Assembly (NCBI GenBank): GCA_023386255.1
Contig: JAEWKB010000253.1
Coordinates: 1 to 7,488, forward strand
Reading direction: 5' to 3'
Source: Bacteroidota bacterium
Lineage (GTDB): Bacteria > Bacteroidota > Bacteroidia > Flavobacteriales > Flavobacteriaceae
Length of the DNA stretch: 7,488 bases
The notes under the pieces were generated by a model. It was given only the letters and a program-made list of their open reading frames with translations, was not told the DNA's origin and searched no databases. Shown piece after piece: positions 1 to 4,874 of this stretch (within the stretch, counting starts at the first letter, position 1; every line of letters begins with the position of its first letter). Position numbers and translations under genes: made by a program.

Positions 1-24
1 CTCCTGATATCAGGAGCTTTTTTT
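1..24 (+). terminator. Intrinsic terminator of a gene left of the window
   Basis: A perfect palindrome at 1-16 (CTCCTGATATCAGGAG) is followed by C and seven T residues at 18-24, the classic layout of a rho-independent terminator on the plus strand. The hairpin may extend to the left, because a GCTCC/GGAGC pairing would need bases before position 1. It most likely ends a plus-strand gene outside the window. It could also serve the minus-strand gene ending at 42 if an A-run precedes position 1, which cannot be seen. Confidence 0.8.
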
Positions 25-41
25 ATGGGTATATTTAAATG

Positions 42-290
42 TTATATATGCACAGTCTCATATCTTTCTTCCTGCGTCTGTTCAGAAATCTCTGTAGCCT
101 CAACATACCTGATAACAAATACGGATCGCAAAATTAAAACCATAAATACCAGGCATAGCAGCATCACTAAAACATGCAGGACTGTAAATATTAAGAAATT
201 AGGTTCGTCCTTCCATGTTGCATTACCAATCAGGTTATACCCTGATATCATCATCAGCACAAAGTTGGGTATTAAAAGGAGCAGTCTCAT
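42..290 (-). CDS. Small two-helix membrane protein, unknown function
   Basis: This encodes 82 residues with no family that I recognise. Residues about 3-22 form one hydrophobic helix and residues about 31-60 a second, long Leu/Val/Met-rich one. A short hydrophilic, glutamate-rich tail follows (residues 61-82). A two-helix hairpin in the inner membrane with both ends on the same side is the simplest reading. The opposite-strand frame (25-342) reads as compositionally unlike a protein, whereas this frame has a coherent membrane-protein pattern, which is why I prefer it. It faces away from the gene at 480. No convincing promoter box is visible upstream of 290. The gene is plausible but rests only on composition and reading-frame integrity. 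Confidence 0.5.
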   Translation of the reverse strand: MRLLLLIPNFVLMMISGYNLIGNATWKDEPNFLIFTVLHVLVMLLCLVFMVLILRSVFVIRYVEATEISEQTQEERYETVHI

Positions 291-431
291 AGCCTTAAGT
301 ATTAATTATTTACCTGTGCAAGTTCGGGTTTGCATATCTTAATTTTAGCCAACCATATGCTAATTAATCCTTAATCTTTTGCATTATAACTAATATTAAA
401 ACTGTAATACTATTATAAGACGCGGTGCGTT

Positions 432-439
432 TACCTTTA
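432..439 (+). promoter_or_regulatory. Possible -7 box for the 480-740 gene
   Basis: TACCTTTA matches the Bacteroidota -7 consensus TAnnTTTG at all fixed positions but the last. It lies 40 nt before the start codon at 480. No TTG is found 17-23 nt upstream, so the assignment is weak. The rest of the 189-bp gap (291-479) is AT-rich and holds nothing else I can support. Confidence 0.25.
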
Positions 440-479
440 CAGGATTGGATGCTTTTGAAAAATATTGTAATTTAGGGAA

Positions 480-740
480 ATGAAACTGCAAGAATACAAG
501 AAATTGAGTGAGCCGGAGCAGTATAAGGTACTGTGGGATGATGGTGTGCTGATTGATGCCTGTATGGATGGTGAAGTGAAAAAGCTATTATATGCCATAC
601 ACAATTTTTATGTGGAGCTGTGGTGCCACGTGCTTACCAATAAAATATTATGGAAGCTAAGCTTTAAGCAGGGAAAGCTGCTGGAAAAATATTTGGAGAA
701 ATATAACCTGCAAATAAATACAAACCCCAAAGATTCATAA
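480..740 (+). CDS. Small cytoplasmic protein, unnamed Bacteroidota-type family
   Basis: This encodes 86 residues with no signal peptide or membrane helix. The protein is rich in Lys, Glu, Leu and aromatics. The core 'YAIHNFYVELW' (residues 38-48) and a C-terminal amphipathic segment 'LLEKYLEKYNL' are the most distinctive parts. From memory, small flavobacterial proteins with the layout 'LYxLxxFFVEv...LxxYL' are common and have no assigned function; this resemblance is recollection, not a search. The start at 480 follows directly after an A-rich stretch with no Shine-Dalgarno sequence, as is usual in this phylum. The stop codon lies inside the loop of a strong terminator hairpin, so it is probably monocistronic. 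Confidence 0.75.
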   Translation: MKLQEYKKLSEPEQYKVLWDDGVLIDACMDGEVKKLLYAIHNFYVELWCHVLTNKILWKLSFKQGKLLEKYLEKYNLQINTNPKDS

Positions 741-756
741 TTTGGGGTTTATTTTT
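722..756 (+). terminator. Intrinsic terminator overlapping the stop codon of 480-740
   Basis: A 10-bp perfect stem, AAACCCCAAA (722-731) and TTTGGGGTTT (741-750), encloses a 9-nt loop and is followed by ATTTTT. The stop codon TAA (738-740) is inside the loop. It may also help end the convergent gene stopping at 784, although the T-tract on the minus strand is poor. Confidence 0.85.
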
Positions 757-783
757 ACCTAATCAATTTTATATGTCAGTTTT

Positions 784-1641
784 TTACTTATCATCTACAT
801 ATTTACCATGTTTGGGTACAGCCATTTCGTCAAACTGCGTAGCAAGGGCAAATAAGCCATCTTTTAAGCTCTGCCCTTCCATATATTGTCCGTGCCCGGC
901 AATTACAAGTTCAGGCTCAAGAGCAGCAAGTTTTTGCACTGATTCTTTAGCGGCAGGCCAGTCAGTTGTAAAGTAAGGCGGCGGCCCCTGTACTTCTTCT
1001 TTCTGTATAAGAACTTTATAAAATGAATCTTGTTTTACAGTTACAAAGGCATCTCCGGCAATGAGCGTTTTATCATTTTTCCTGAAGAAAGACACATGCC
1101 CGGGTGAATGTCCCGGCGTATGTACCCAGGCCCATTCCGGCAGGCCCGGTACTATCCCATCAGGCGGGAGTTGTAGTAAAACGGGCTCAATGTTAATAGG
1201 TTCGTACGGATATAACTTCGATATTTTCGCCAGCAGACCGCCACCTTCAACAGTTGGATCGGGTTCAGGATACGCCTGCCTCCCTGTAAGGAACGGAAAC
1301 TCCAGTGGGTGCGCATAAACCGGCACGCCCGGCCAGTGCTCCAGCAGGTGCACAATGCTCCCTATATGGTCAAAATGGCCATGGGTAAGCAATATTACTT
1401 CGGGTTTTGAGCCTTTGCCAAACCTGTCTTCAACAGCTTCAATTATAGCACTTCCTGATTTTGGCATACCGGCATCAATTAAGGCCCACTTTTCGGTCCC
1501 GGGCTTGCCTATCATAACTATGTTTACAATCTGGTTGGTGTAATAATATACATCAGGCCTTACCTCTTTGCCTCGCCCTGTTGAGACTGAGGTCATGGGA
1601 ATGATGTGATTGTCACTGCTTTGACGCATTTTCTTATCCAT
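784..1641 (-). CDS. Metallo-beta-lactamase-fold metallo-hydrolase
   Basis: This encodes 285 residues with a complete MBL-fold metal centre. THGHFDH (residues 86-92) supplies the HxHxDH signature, with His87, His89, Asp91 and His92. 'TPGHSPGH' (175-182) supplies the third-motif His178. 'AGD' (195-197) supplies the bridging Asp197, and 'AGHG' (248-251) supplies His250. These residues bind two metal ions, usually zinc, and activate water for hydrolysis. The layout is that of the glyoxalase II/RNase Z/beta-lactamase superfamily, but the substrate cannot be told from sequence. No signal peptide is visible, so it is probably cytoplasmic. Another Met lies at residue 5, so the exact start is uncertain by a few residues. 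It follows the Nudix gene on the same strand after a 122-bp gap holding an inverted-repeat element; co-transcription is possible but unproven. Confidence 0.93.
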   Translation of the reverse strand: MDKKMRQSSDNHIIPMTSVSTGRGKEVRPDVYYYTNQIVNIVMIGKPGTEKWALIDAGMPKSGSAIIEAVEDRFGKGSKPEVILLTHGHFDHIGSIVHLLEHWPGVPVYAHPLEFPFLTGRQAYPEPDPTVEGGGLLAKISKLYPYEPINIEPVLLQLPPDGIVPGLPEWAWVHTPGHSPGHVSFFRKNDKTLIAGDAFVTVKQDSFYKVLIQKEEVQGPPPYFTTDWPAAKESVQKLAALEPELVIAGHGQYMEGQSLKDGLFALATQFDEMAVPKHGKYVDDK

Positions 1642-1654
1642 AGCATTAAATTTT

Positions 1655-1752
1655 TAGTTGGTATATTAAAATTACGAAAGGAAAGCCGGACGCCGCTAAA
1701 AGCTTAATGATTTAGCAAATATTTAGGAGCATTTACATCATTATACCAACTA
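1655..1752. repeat. Intergenic element with 11-bp terminal inverted repeats
   Basis: TAGTTGGTATA (1655-1665) and TATACCAACTA (1742-1752) are perfect inverted copies 76 bp apart. They fill almost the whole gap between the MBL-hydrolase start and the Nudix stop. A second, nested inverted repeat, GCTAAA (1695-1700) and TTTAGC (1711-1716), sits inside with a 10-nt loop. There is no reading frame of note and no T-tract typical of a terminator. It could be a MITE-like remnant, a structured leader of the MBL gene, or a pair of regulator-binding sites. The repeat itself is seen directly; its role is open. Confidence 0.5.
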
Positions 1753-1763
1753 TTTACAAATTA

Positions 1764-2216
1764 TTACAGCAGCGCCTTAAGTTGTTCCAATAATGCCCTC
1801 TGCCGCTCATTGATCAGTAAAGCAGCTTCCTCCATCCTAAACCAACCTGCCTTGTCAACTTCAGGGTATGACCTAAGCTTACCCGACTTTGGCGGCCACT
1901 CCATTTCAAACGTATTGCAGGTAATAGAATCAGCATCAAGAGTACCTTCGCAAGCCCACGCAAGCACCTGCTTACCACCTTTTTGTACAACAGGCTGCAA
2001 TTCAGTAAACGGCCCTTTAGGCTTATAACCGGTTTCTTCTTCAAATTCACGTACGGCAGCAGCAAGGGGTTCTTCTCCCGGCAGGAGCTCACCTTTTGGT
2101 ATTGTCCACCAGCCCTCATGCTTTTTACTGAAGAACGGCCCACCGGGGTGGACCAGGAAAACTTCAGGTTCAGGATTAATAGTGCGGTAAAGTAATATTC
2201 CGGCGCTTTGCTTCAT
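1764..2216 (-). CDS. Nudix hydrolase (predicted NTP pyrophosphohydrolase, COG4119-like)
   Basis: Starting at 2216 it encodes 150 residues. The Nudix box GX5EX7REUXEEXGU is complete from Gly42 to Tyr64, with 'REFEEETGY' at 56-64; Glu57, Glu60 and Glu61 are the expected Mg-binding and catalytic residues. The surrounding motifs 'VHPGGPFF' (22-29), 'GWWTIPKGE' (35-43), 'NTFEMEWPP' (101-109) and 'PEVDKAGWF' (118-126) fit the small bacterial Nudix group I know as COG4119. Such enzymes cleave nucleoside diphosphates linked to another group, but the substrate here is unknown. The frame is open 48 nt further upstream to 2264, but that stretch would run through the divergent promoter and into the neighbouring gene. 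The canonical family start 'MKQSAGILLY' fits 2216. It is divergent from the DUF1648 gene. Confidence 0.92.
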   Translation of the reverse strand: MKQSAGILLYRTINPEPEVFLVHPGGPFFSKKHEGWWTIPKGELLPGEEPLAAAVREFEEETGYKPKGPFTELQPVVQKGGKQVLAWACEGTLDADSITCNTFEMEWPPKSGKLRSYPEVDKAGWFRMEEAALLINERQRALLEQLKALL

Positions 2217-2238
2217 ATTATTAAAGATACTAAATTTG
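2207..2238 (+). promoter_or_regulatory. Full Bacteroidota-type promoter for the DUF1648 gene
   Basis: TTTG at 2207-2210 and TAAATTTG at 2231-2238 are separated by 20 nt. This matches the flavobacterial consensus (TTG, 17-23 nt, TAnnTTTG) at every fixed position. The -7 box ends only 5 nt before the start codon at 2244, so transcription should begin at or next to the ATG, implying a leaderless or nearly leaderless mRNA. Confidence 0.7.
2222..2229 (-). promoter_or_regulatory. Probable -7 box for the Nudix gene
   Basis: Read on the minus strand this is TATCTTTA, one mismatch from TAnnTTTG. It ends 5 nt before the ATG at 2216 and is separated by a single base (2230) from the -7 box of the divergent gene. 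No TTG at the right spacing is seen on this strand, so it is the weaker of the two promoters. Confidence 0.45.
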
Positions 2239-2243
2239 TAAGT

Positions 2244-2744
2244 ATGGAAACACACAGGCCTCAACTGAAATTACCTCTTACACCTGCCGATATAGTTATG
2301 GAAGTGGCTGGCGGCATTGCCGTAGCGGCACTTTGGGCAATAGTAATATACAGCTACAACAACGCACCTGATATGGTACCTGTACACTTTGACCTTGCGG
2401 GGAATGTAGATAGTTATGCCGAAAAGCGTACTGTGTTTATATTACCGTGTATAGCTACGGTAATGTTTGTAGTAATGACTGCAATAAATGCATATCCGCA
2501 TTTGTTTAATTATCCCGGTAAAATAACCCCTGAAAATGCTGAGCAACAATACAGGATAAGCACGCGCATGATGCGTTTCATGAAGTTTGCTGTACCGGTT
2601 ATATTCGCCGTACTGGAATACCAAACCTACCGCGTGGCAACTACAGGCAGTTCAGGTTTTGATAATTGGGTGATCCCGCTGATAATCGGCATCATATTCC
2701 TGCCAATTATCTTTTATATGATACAGGCTTCAAAAAACCAATAA
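2244..2744 (+). CDS. DUF1648 domain membrane protein
   Basis: Starting at 2244 it encodes 166 residues. Four hydrophobic segments are visible at about residues 17-38, 63-84, 112-128 and 142-161. Between the first two lies 'MVPVHFDLAGNVDSYAEKR' (44-62), which matches the hallmark of DUF1648 (Pro-x-His-Phe followed by Gly and Asp). DUF1648 is also found at the N-terminus of SdpI-type immunity proteins, but this protein lacks the longer SdpI architecture, so no immunity role should be assumed. The frame is open back to an ATG at 2208, but that would place the promoter inside the gene. The N-terminal 'RPQLKLPLTPADIVMEV' looks like the usual family beginning. Thirteen bases separate its stop from the convergent lipoprotein stop, and no hairpin is seen there. 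Confidence 0.88.
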   Translation: METHRPQLKLPLTPADIVMEVAGGIAVAALWAIVIYSYNNAPDMVPVHFDLAGNVDSYAEKRTVFILPCIATVMFVVMTAINAYPHLFNYPGKITPENAEQQYRISTRMMRFMKFAVPVIFAVLEYQTYRVATTGSSGFDNWVIPLIIGIIFLPIIFYMIQASKNQ

Positions 2745-2757
2745 ATATCTCTACTAC

Positions 2758-3279
2758 TTAGTCTACAGGAGTATACGTAAATTTGGTATTTCCCATAGCA
2801 TACACTGCATTACCTTCAGCATCGCGGGTAGGATACGTATAATCACTAAAAATTTTAGTTATTTCGCCTGAATCCTGTATGGCATACTCCACCGTGGTTG
2901 GGGGTACTACTGCATTGTTAGTAAGCACCAGGATGTTTCCCGATAAAGTATAAGTACCTGAACCTTCTTCGCTGGTACATTCCACCTGCTCCCCTATTAT
3001 TACATAATTAAGCGTGGAAGTAAATGTATTATCATTATTAAGGATAATTTTTGAGCCCTGGTAGCACTGGGTTTCATCCATTAGTTCATTTGACGAGGTT
3101 TCATCCATATTAAAATTTACCGCCTCAGGGGCGAATACAGATGTAAGGTTATAGGTTCCGGCAACCGGATTGCCGTTGTTATTGTTATTATTGTTGTTGC
3201 TGTTGTTGCTGTCATCATCAGTACAGGAAAATGCAGCACAGGCCGCAATTGCAATTACAAGGGTTTTTATAGTTTTCAT
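2758..3279 (-). CDS. Lipoprotein with lipocalin-like domain, probably surface-exposed
   Basis: This encodes 173 residues. A signal peptide of about 18 residues ends in a relaxed lipobox, A-F-S-Cys19. The mature protein would begin Cys-Thr-Asp-Asp-Asp; acidic residues just after the lipidated cysteine resemble the lipoprotein export signal that sends Bacteroidota lipoproteins to the cell surface. A low-complexity linker (residues 24-37, ten Asn in 24-35) precedes a compact beta-rich domain from about 38 to 173. The features 'GTYNLTSV', 'LNNDNTFTS' and 'GTYTLSGNILVLT' resemble lipocalin-like domains of many flavobacterial lipoproteins. Cys72 and Cys101 could form a disulfide. The ligand is unknown. 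It is on the same strand as the small Cys/His protein upstream (96-bp gap) but has its own -7 box. Confidence 0.85.
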   Translation of the reverse strand: MKTIKTLVIAIAACAAFSCTDDDSNNSNNNNNNNNGNPVAGTYNLTSVFAPEAVNFNMDETSSNELMDETQCYQGSKIILNNDNTFTSTLNYVIIGEQVECTSEEGSGTYTLSGNILVLTNNAVVPPTTVEYAIQDSGEITKIFSDYTYPTRDAEGNAVYAMGNTKFTYTPVD

Positions 3280-3303
3280 AGCTTTTGTTTTTTGATTCTA
3301 TAC

Positions 3304-3311
3304 CAAAATTA
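3304..3311 (-). promoter_or_regulatory. -7 box for the 2758-3279 lipoprotein gene
   Basis: On the minus strand this reads TAATTTTG, a perfect TAnnTTTG, 24 nt before the start codon at 3279. The only nearby TTG is 13 nt upstream, shorter than the usual 17-23 nt, so the -33 element is not convincing. Confidence 0.5.
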
Positions 3312-3375
3312 AGCCTTTGAAAAACAAGATGTTCATACCCTTAACAGTAAATTAACCGCTGCCTTTACACCACAT

Positions 3376-3585
3376 TCAGTCTTCGTATCCGCAAAGGGTC
3401 CGGCCCTGCTTTTGCGCCTCAGATAAAACTACCTTCTCTATATCTGCCTTGCATTTAGAGAGGCCCTTGCAGGTTTCAGAAAGATGATACTTCTTTGCAT
3501 TCTTACTTGTGCACATGTACACCTCATCTTCTGCAGTAAAAGAGGTAAGTGCAATTACAGCTATTATCAGGTGCAAATTTTTCAT
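3376..3585 (-). CDS. Small secreted Cys/His-motif protein
   Basis: Starting at 3585 it encodes 69 residues: a signal peptide ('MKNLHLIIAVIALTSFTA', cleavage near 18) and a mature part of about 50 residues. The mature part carries Cys25, His34, Cys39, Cys45 and Cys65. The pattern is C-x8-H-x4-C-x5-C-x19-C, with 'KYHLSETCKGL' (32-42) and 'LSEAQKQGRTLC' (54-65). It resembles, from memory, the 'YHxxxCxxL...LxEAxxxGxxxC' module attached to some secreted nucleases and other exported proteins, so metal binding or disulfides are possible. The function is unknown. An upstream ATG at 3651 keeps the frame open, but it lies in the A-run of the neighbouring terminator and the extra 22 residues would precede a perfect signal peptide, so 3585 is preferred. 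Confidence 0.8.
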   Translation of the reverse strand: MKNLHLIIAVIALTSFTAEDEVYMCTSKNAKKYHLSETCKGLSKCKADIEKVVLSEAQKQGRTLCGYED

Positions 3586-3601
3586 TATTAAAAGTTTGCT
3601 A

Positions 3602-3609
3602 TAAATATA
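3602..3609 (-). promoter_or_regulatory. Possible -7 box for the 3376-3585 gene
   Basis: The minus strand reads TATATTTA, one mismatch from TAnnTTTG, 16 nt upstream of the start codon at 3585. Its -33 region would fall inside the imperfect hairpin at 3616-3638. No TTG is seen at the expected distance. Confidence 0.35.
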
Positions 3610-3615
3610 AAACAA

Positions 3616-3638
3616 AAGCCCCTCATTATAAGGGACTT
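3616..3638 (-). terminator. Second, imperfect hairpin downstream of 3684-3977
   Basis: AAGCCCCT (3616-3623) and AGGGACTT (3631-3638) pair with one mismatch around a 7-nt loop. On the minus strand the stem is followed by TTGTTTTAT, a weak T-tract. It lies directly after the strong terminator at 3651-3677. It could be a back-up terminator or, since it overlaps the -33 region of the next gene, a regulator site. Confidence 0.35.
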
Positions 3639-3650
3639 CTGTAACAGGCA

Positions 3651-3677
3651 AAAAAAAACCTGCTTATGCAGGTTTTT
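3651..3677 (-). terminator. Strong intrinsic terminator of 3684-3977
   Basis: AAAAACCTGC (3654-3663) and GCAGGTTTTT (3668-3677) pair perfectly around a TTAT loop. On the minus strand the CCTGC/GCAGG stem is followed by at least eight T residues. It begins 7 nt after the stop codon at 3684, and its plus-strand T-run (3673-3677) could make it bidirectional. Confidence 0.88.
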
Positions 3678-3683
3678 CCAGGC

Positions 3684-3977
3684 TTAATCAATAAATCCCT
3701 TTTCAGGCTCAGCATAACGGCTGATAGAGTTTTTATCTTCCTGGTCGCTGCCTTCCACTTTTACAATTTTATTATAGATACCCAGCAAAAGGAATGGTGC
3801 AGCCCACTGCCCAACAAACAGCGCCGTGTGCTGCTTGCCAAAGGCCTTTAAGGTTGCAGATACTGCCATAGAGCCAAGTGCTGCCCAAAGGAATGTGTCT
3901 GACGGAAGTTTTGCTGTCTGTTGCTCGATAGCTTTTGCCACCGGTCCTTCTGAATGGTCATTTTTTAGAATTGCCAT
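3684..3977 (-). CDS. Two-helix membrane protein, unknown function
   Basis: This encodes 97 residues. A hydrophilic N-terminus (1-25) precedes two hydrophobic segments at about residues 27-45 and 51-70, separated by 'FGKQHT'. A charged tail of 27 residues follows. The core 'TAKLPSDTFLWAALGSMAVSAT' and 'TALFVGQWAAPFLLLGIYNK' is neat and looks evolutionarily constrained. I recall similar unnamed proteins in flavobacteria but cannot assign a function. It is a single gene: a promoter with TTG, 17 nt and TAATTTTA lies upstream, and a strong hairpin lies just past the stop. Confidence 0.78.
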   Translation of the reverse strand: MAILKNDHSEGPVAKAIEQQTAKLPSDTFLWAALGSMAVSATLKAFGKQHTALFVGQWAAPFLLLGIYNKIVKVEGSDQEDKNSISRYAEPEKGFID

Positions 3978-4020
3978 AATGATTTGATTTAAATTATTAA
4001 TTACTTAGTTTGATGTATTG

Positions 4021-4048
4021 TAAAATTAAACCACCTGTTTATAAACAA
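4021..4048 (-). promoter_or_regulatory. Promoter of the 3684-3977 gene with overlapping palindrome
   Basis: On the minus strand TTG (4048-4046) is followed, after 17 nt, by TAATTTTA (4028-4021), close to the flavobacterial consensus. The predicted transcript would begin around 4014-4016, giving a leader of about 37 nt. A perfect 12-bp palindrome, TGTTTATAAACA (4036-4047), overlaps the -33 element and could be a regulator-binding site. Confidence 0.45.
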
Positions 4049-4109
4049 GTTATAGGGTTATGTTAATTAGTGGTAAGGTAACGTTAAACTATATCAGCCG
4101 CTTTTTCGT

Positions 4110-4117
4110 TATCTTTA
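4110..4117 (+). promoter_or_regulatory. Possible -7 box for the 4134-4748 lipoprotein gene
   Basis: TATCTTTA, one mismatch from TAnnTTTG, lies 16 nt before the start codon at 4134. No TTG is found 17-23 nt upstream. The sequence between here and 4048 is AT-rich and holds nothing else I can support. Confidence 0.35.
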
Positions 4118-4133
4118 CAATAAAAGATATGCT

Positions 4134-4748
4134 ATGAAAATCCTTTATAAGATTGCTCCGTTTTTACTGTTGTTTGCTGCCTGCGGGTCGGTGCCCGATA
4201 CCGTTGCACCGCAAAACTTTACTGCACAATCCTCTAATGGATTGGCAATAGGTACTATTACCTTTGAGGGCGACAGGCCTGTGAACGACATTTACCGTTT
4301 TTTCTACGAGGCCACTACCGGCGATAAAAAGTTCATGAAACGCAATTCAGGCAAAATAATGATTAAAGCTAGGGAAGGTAATGACCGCGCTTTTACCGGC
4401 GACTTCAATAATAAAAAGACCTACTTGTTTGTTATTGAGCGTGAACCGGGCAGTTATGCTTTTACACAATACAACTACCTTGACAGGATTGGTGCTACCG
4501 GAATGGTAAGCTCAAGTGAAAAATTTTCAATTCCGTTTAGCATTCAGGCAGGAATAATTAGTTACATAGGAGAATTTACTTACAACGACAAGGCAGTTCC
4601 GGGTACTCCGCGCATAGTTGTGAGCGATAACATGAGCCGCGACATGGATGAGTTCAGGAAGAAATTCCCAAATATAAATTGGGACAATACGCTAAATAAC
4701 ACAGTAAAATCAGGCCATACAGGAAAGGGCATCATCGAGTTCAGGTAG
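4134..4748 (+). CDS. Lipoprotein, unknown function
   Basis: This encodes 204 residues. The N-terminus 'MKILYKIAPFLLLFAAC' is a lipoprotein signal peptide with lipobox F-A-A-Cys17. Gly-Ser-Val-Pro follows the cysteine, without the acidic cluster linked to surface export, so an outer-membrane location facing the periplasm is the simpler inference. The mature part (about 35-204) is predicted mostly beta, with 'GLAIGTITFEGDRPV' (36-50), 'KFSIPFSIQAGIISYIGEFTY' split over residues 130-150 and a terminal 'DMDEFRKKFPNINWD' (170-184). The alternation and the 'G-x-I-x-Y-I-G' strand recall beta-sandwich lipoprotein domains, but I do not recognise a named family. Context gives no clue: the flanking genes are small or divergent proteins of unknown role. 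Confidence 0.82.
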   Translation: MKILYKIAPFLLLFAACGSVPDTVAPQNFTAQSSNGLAIGTITFEGDRPVNDIYRFFYEATTGDKKFMKRNSGKIMIKAREGNDRAFTGDFNNKKTYLFVIEREPGSYAFTQYNYLDRIGATGMVSSSEKFSIPFSIQAGIISYIGEFTYNDKAVPGTPRIVVSDNMSRDMDEFRKKFPNINWDNTLNNTVKSGHTGKGIIEFR

Positions 4749-4787
4749 GAATTACCTCATACAATTTTGGCAGAATTTTCTTTAAAT

Positions 4788-4810
4788 TGTTAAATTTCAA
4801 ACATTTAACA
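4788..4810. repeat. 8-bp inverted repeat upstream of the 4875 gene
   Basis: TGTTAAAT (4788-4795) and ATTTAACA (4803-4810) are perfect inverted copies around a 7-nt spacer, followed by CTTTTCCT. It lies 40 bp after the lipoprotein stop and about 30 bp before the putative -7 box of the next gene. It may be a weak terminator or an operator. The T-tract is poor, so I leave the role open. Confidence 0.4.
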
Positions 4811-4841
4811 CTTTTCCTGTTACATATTTTTTCCATTATGC

Positions 4842-4849
4842 TACTTTTA
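4842..4849 (+). promoter_or_regulatory. Possible -7 box for the 4875-5108 gene
   Basis: TACTTTTA is one mismatch from TAnnTTTG and lies 25 nt upstream of the start codon at 4875. No TTG is seen at the right distance, so support is modest. Confidence 0.35.
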
Positions 4850-4874
4850 CTCCGAACTATAAACACCTATATAT

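Noticed and set aside
25..342. Plus-strand open frame of 105 codons opposite the small membrane gene
   Set aside because: Its translation has no coherent domain or membrane pattern, it starts directly in the terminator T-run, and the opposite strand reads as a sensible two-helix protein.
784..2216. MBL hydrolase plus Nudix hydrolase as a defence or nucleotide-signalling cassette
   Set aside because: Both are common housekeeping-type families, there is no effector, sensor or mobile-element context, and the gap between them is 122 bp.
2217..2264. 16-residue N-terminal extension of the Nudix protein
   Set aside because: It would run through the divergent promoter and into the DUF1648 gene, and the family start MKQSAGILLY fits position 2216.
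2244..2744. SdpI-type immunity protein reading of the DUF1648 gene
   Set aside because: Only the short DUF1648 part is present, and no toxin gene or SdpR-like regulator is nearby.
3586..3651. 22-residue N-terminal extension of the Cys/His protein
   Set aside because: It covers a hairpin and begins in the A-run of a terminator, and it would bury a normal signal peptide inside the protein.
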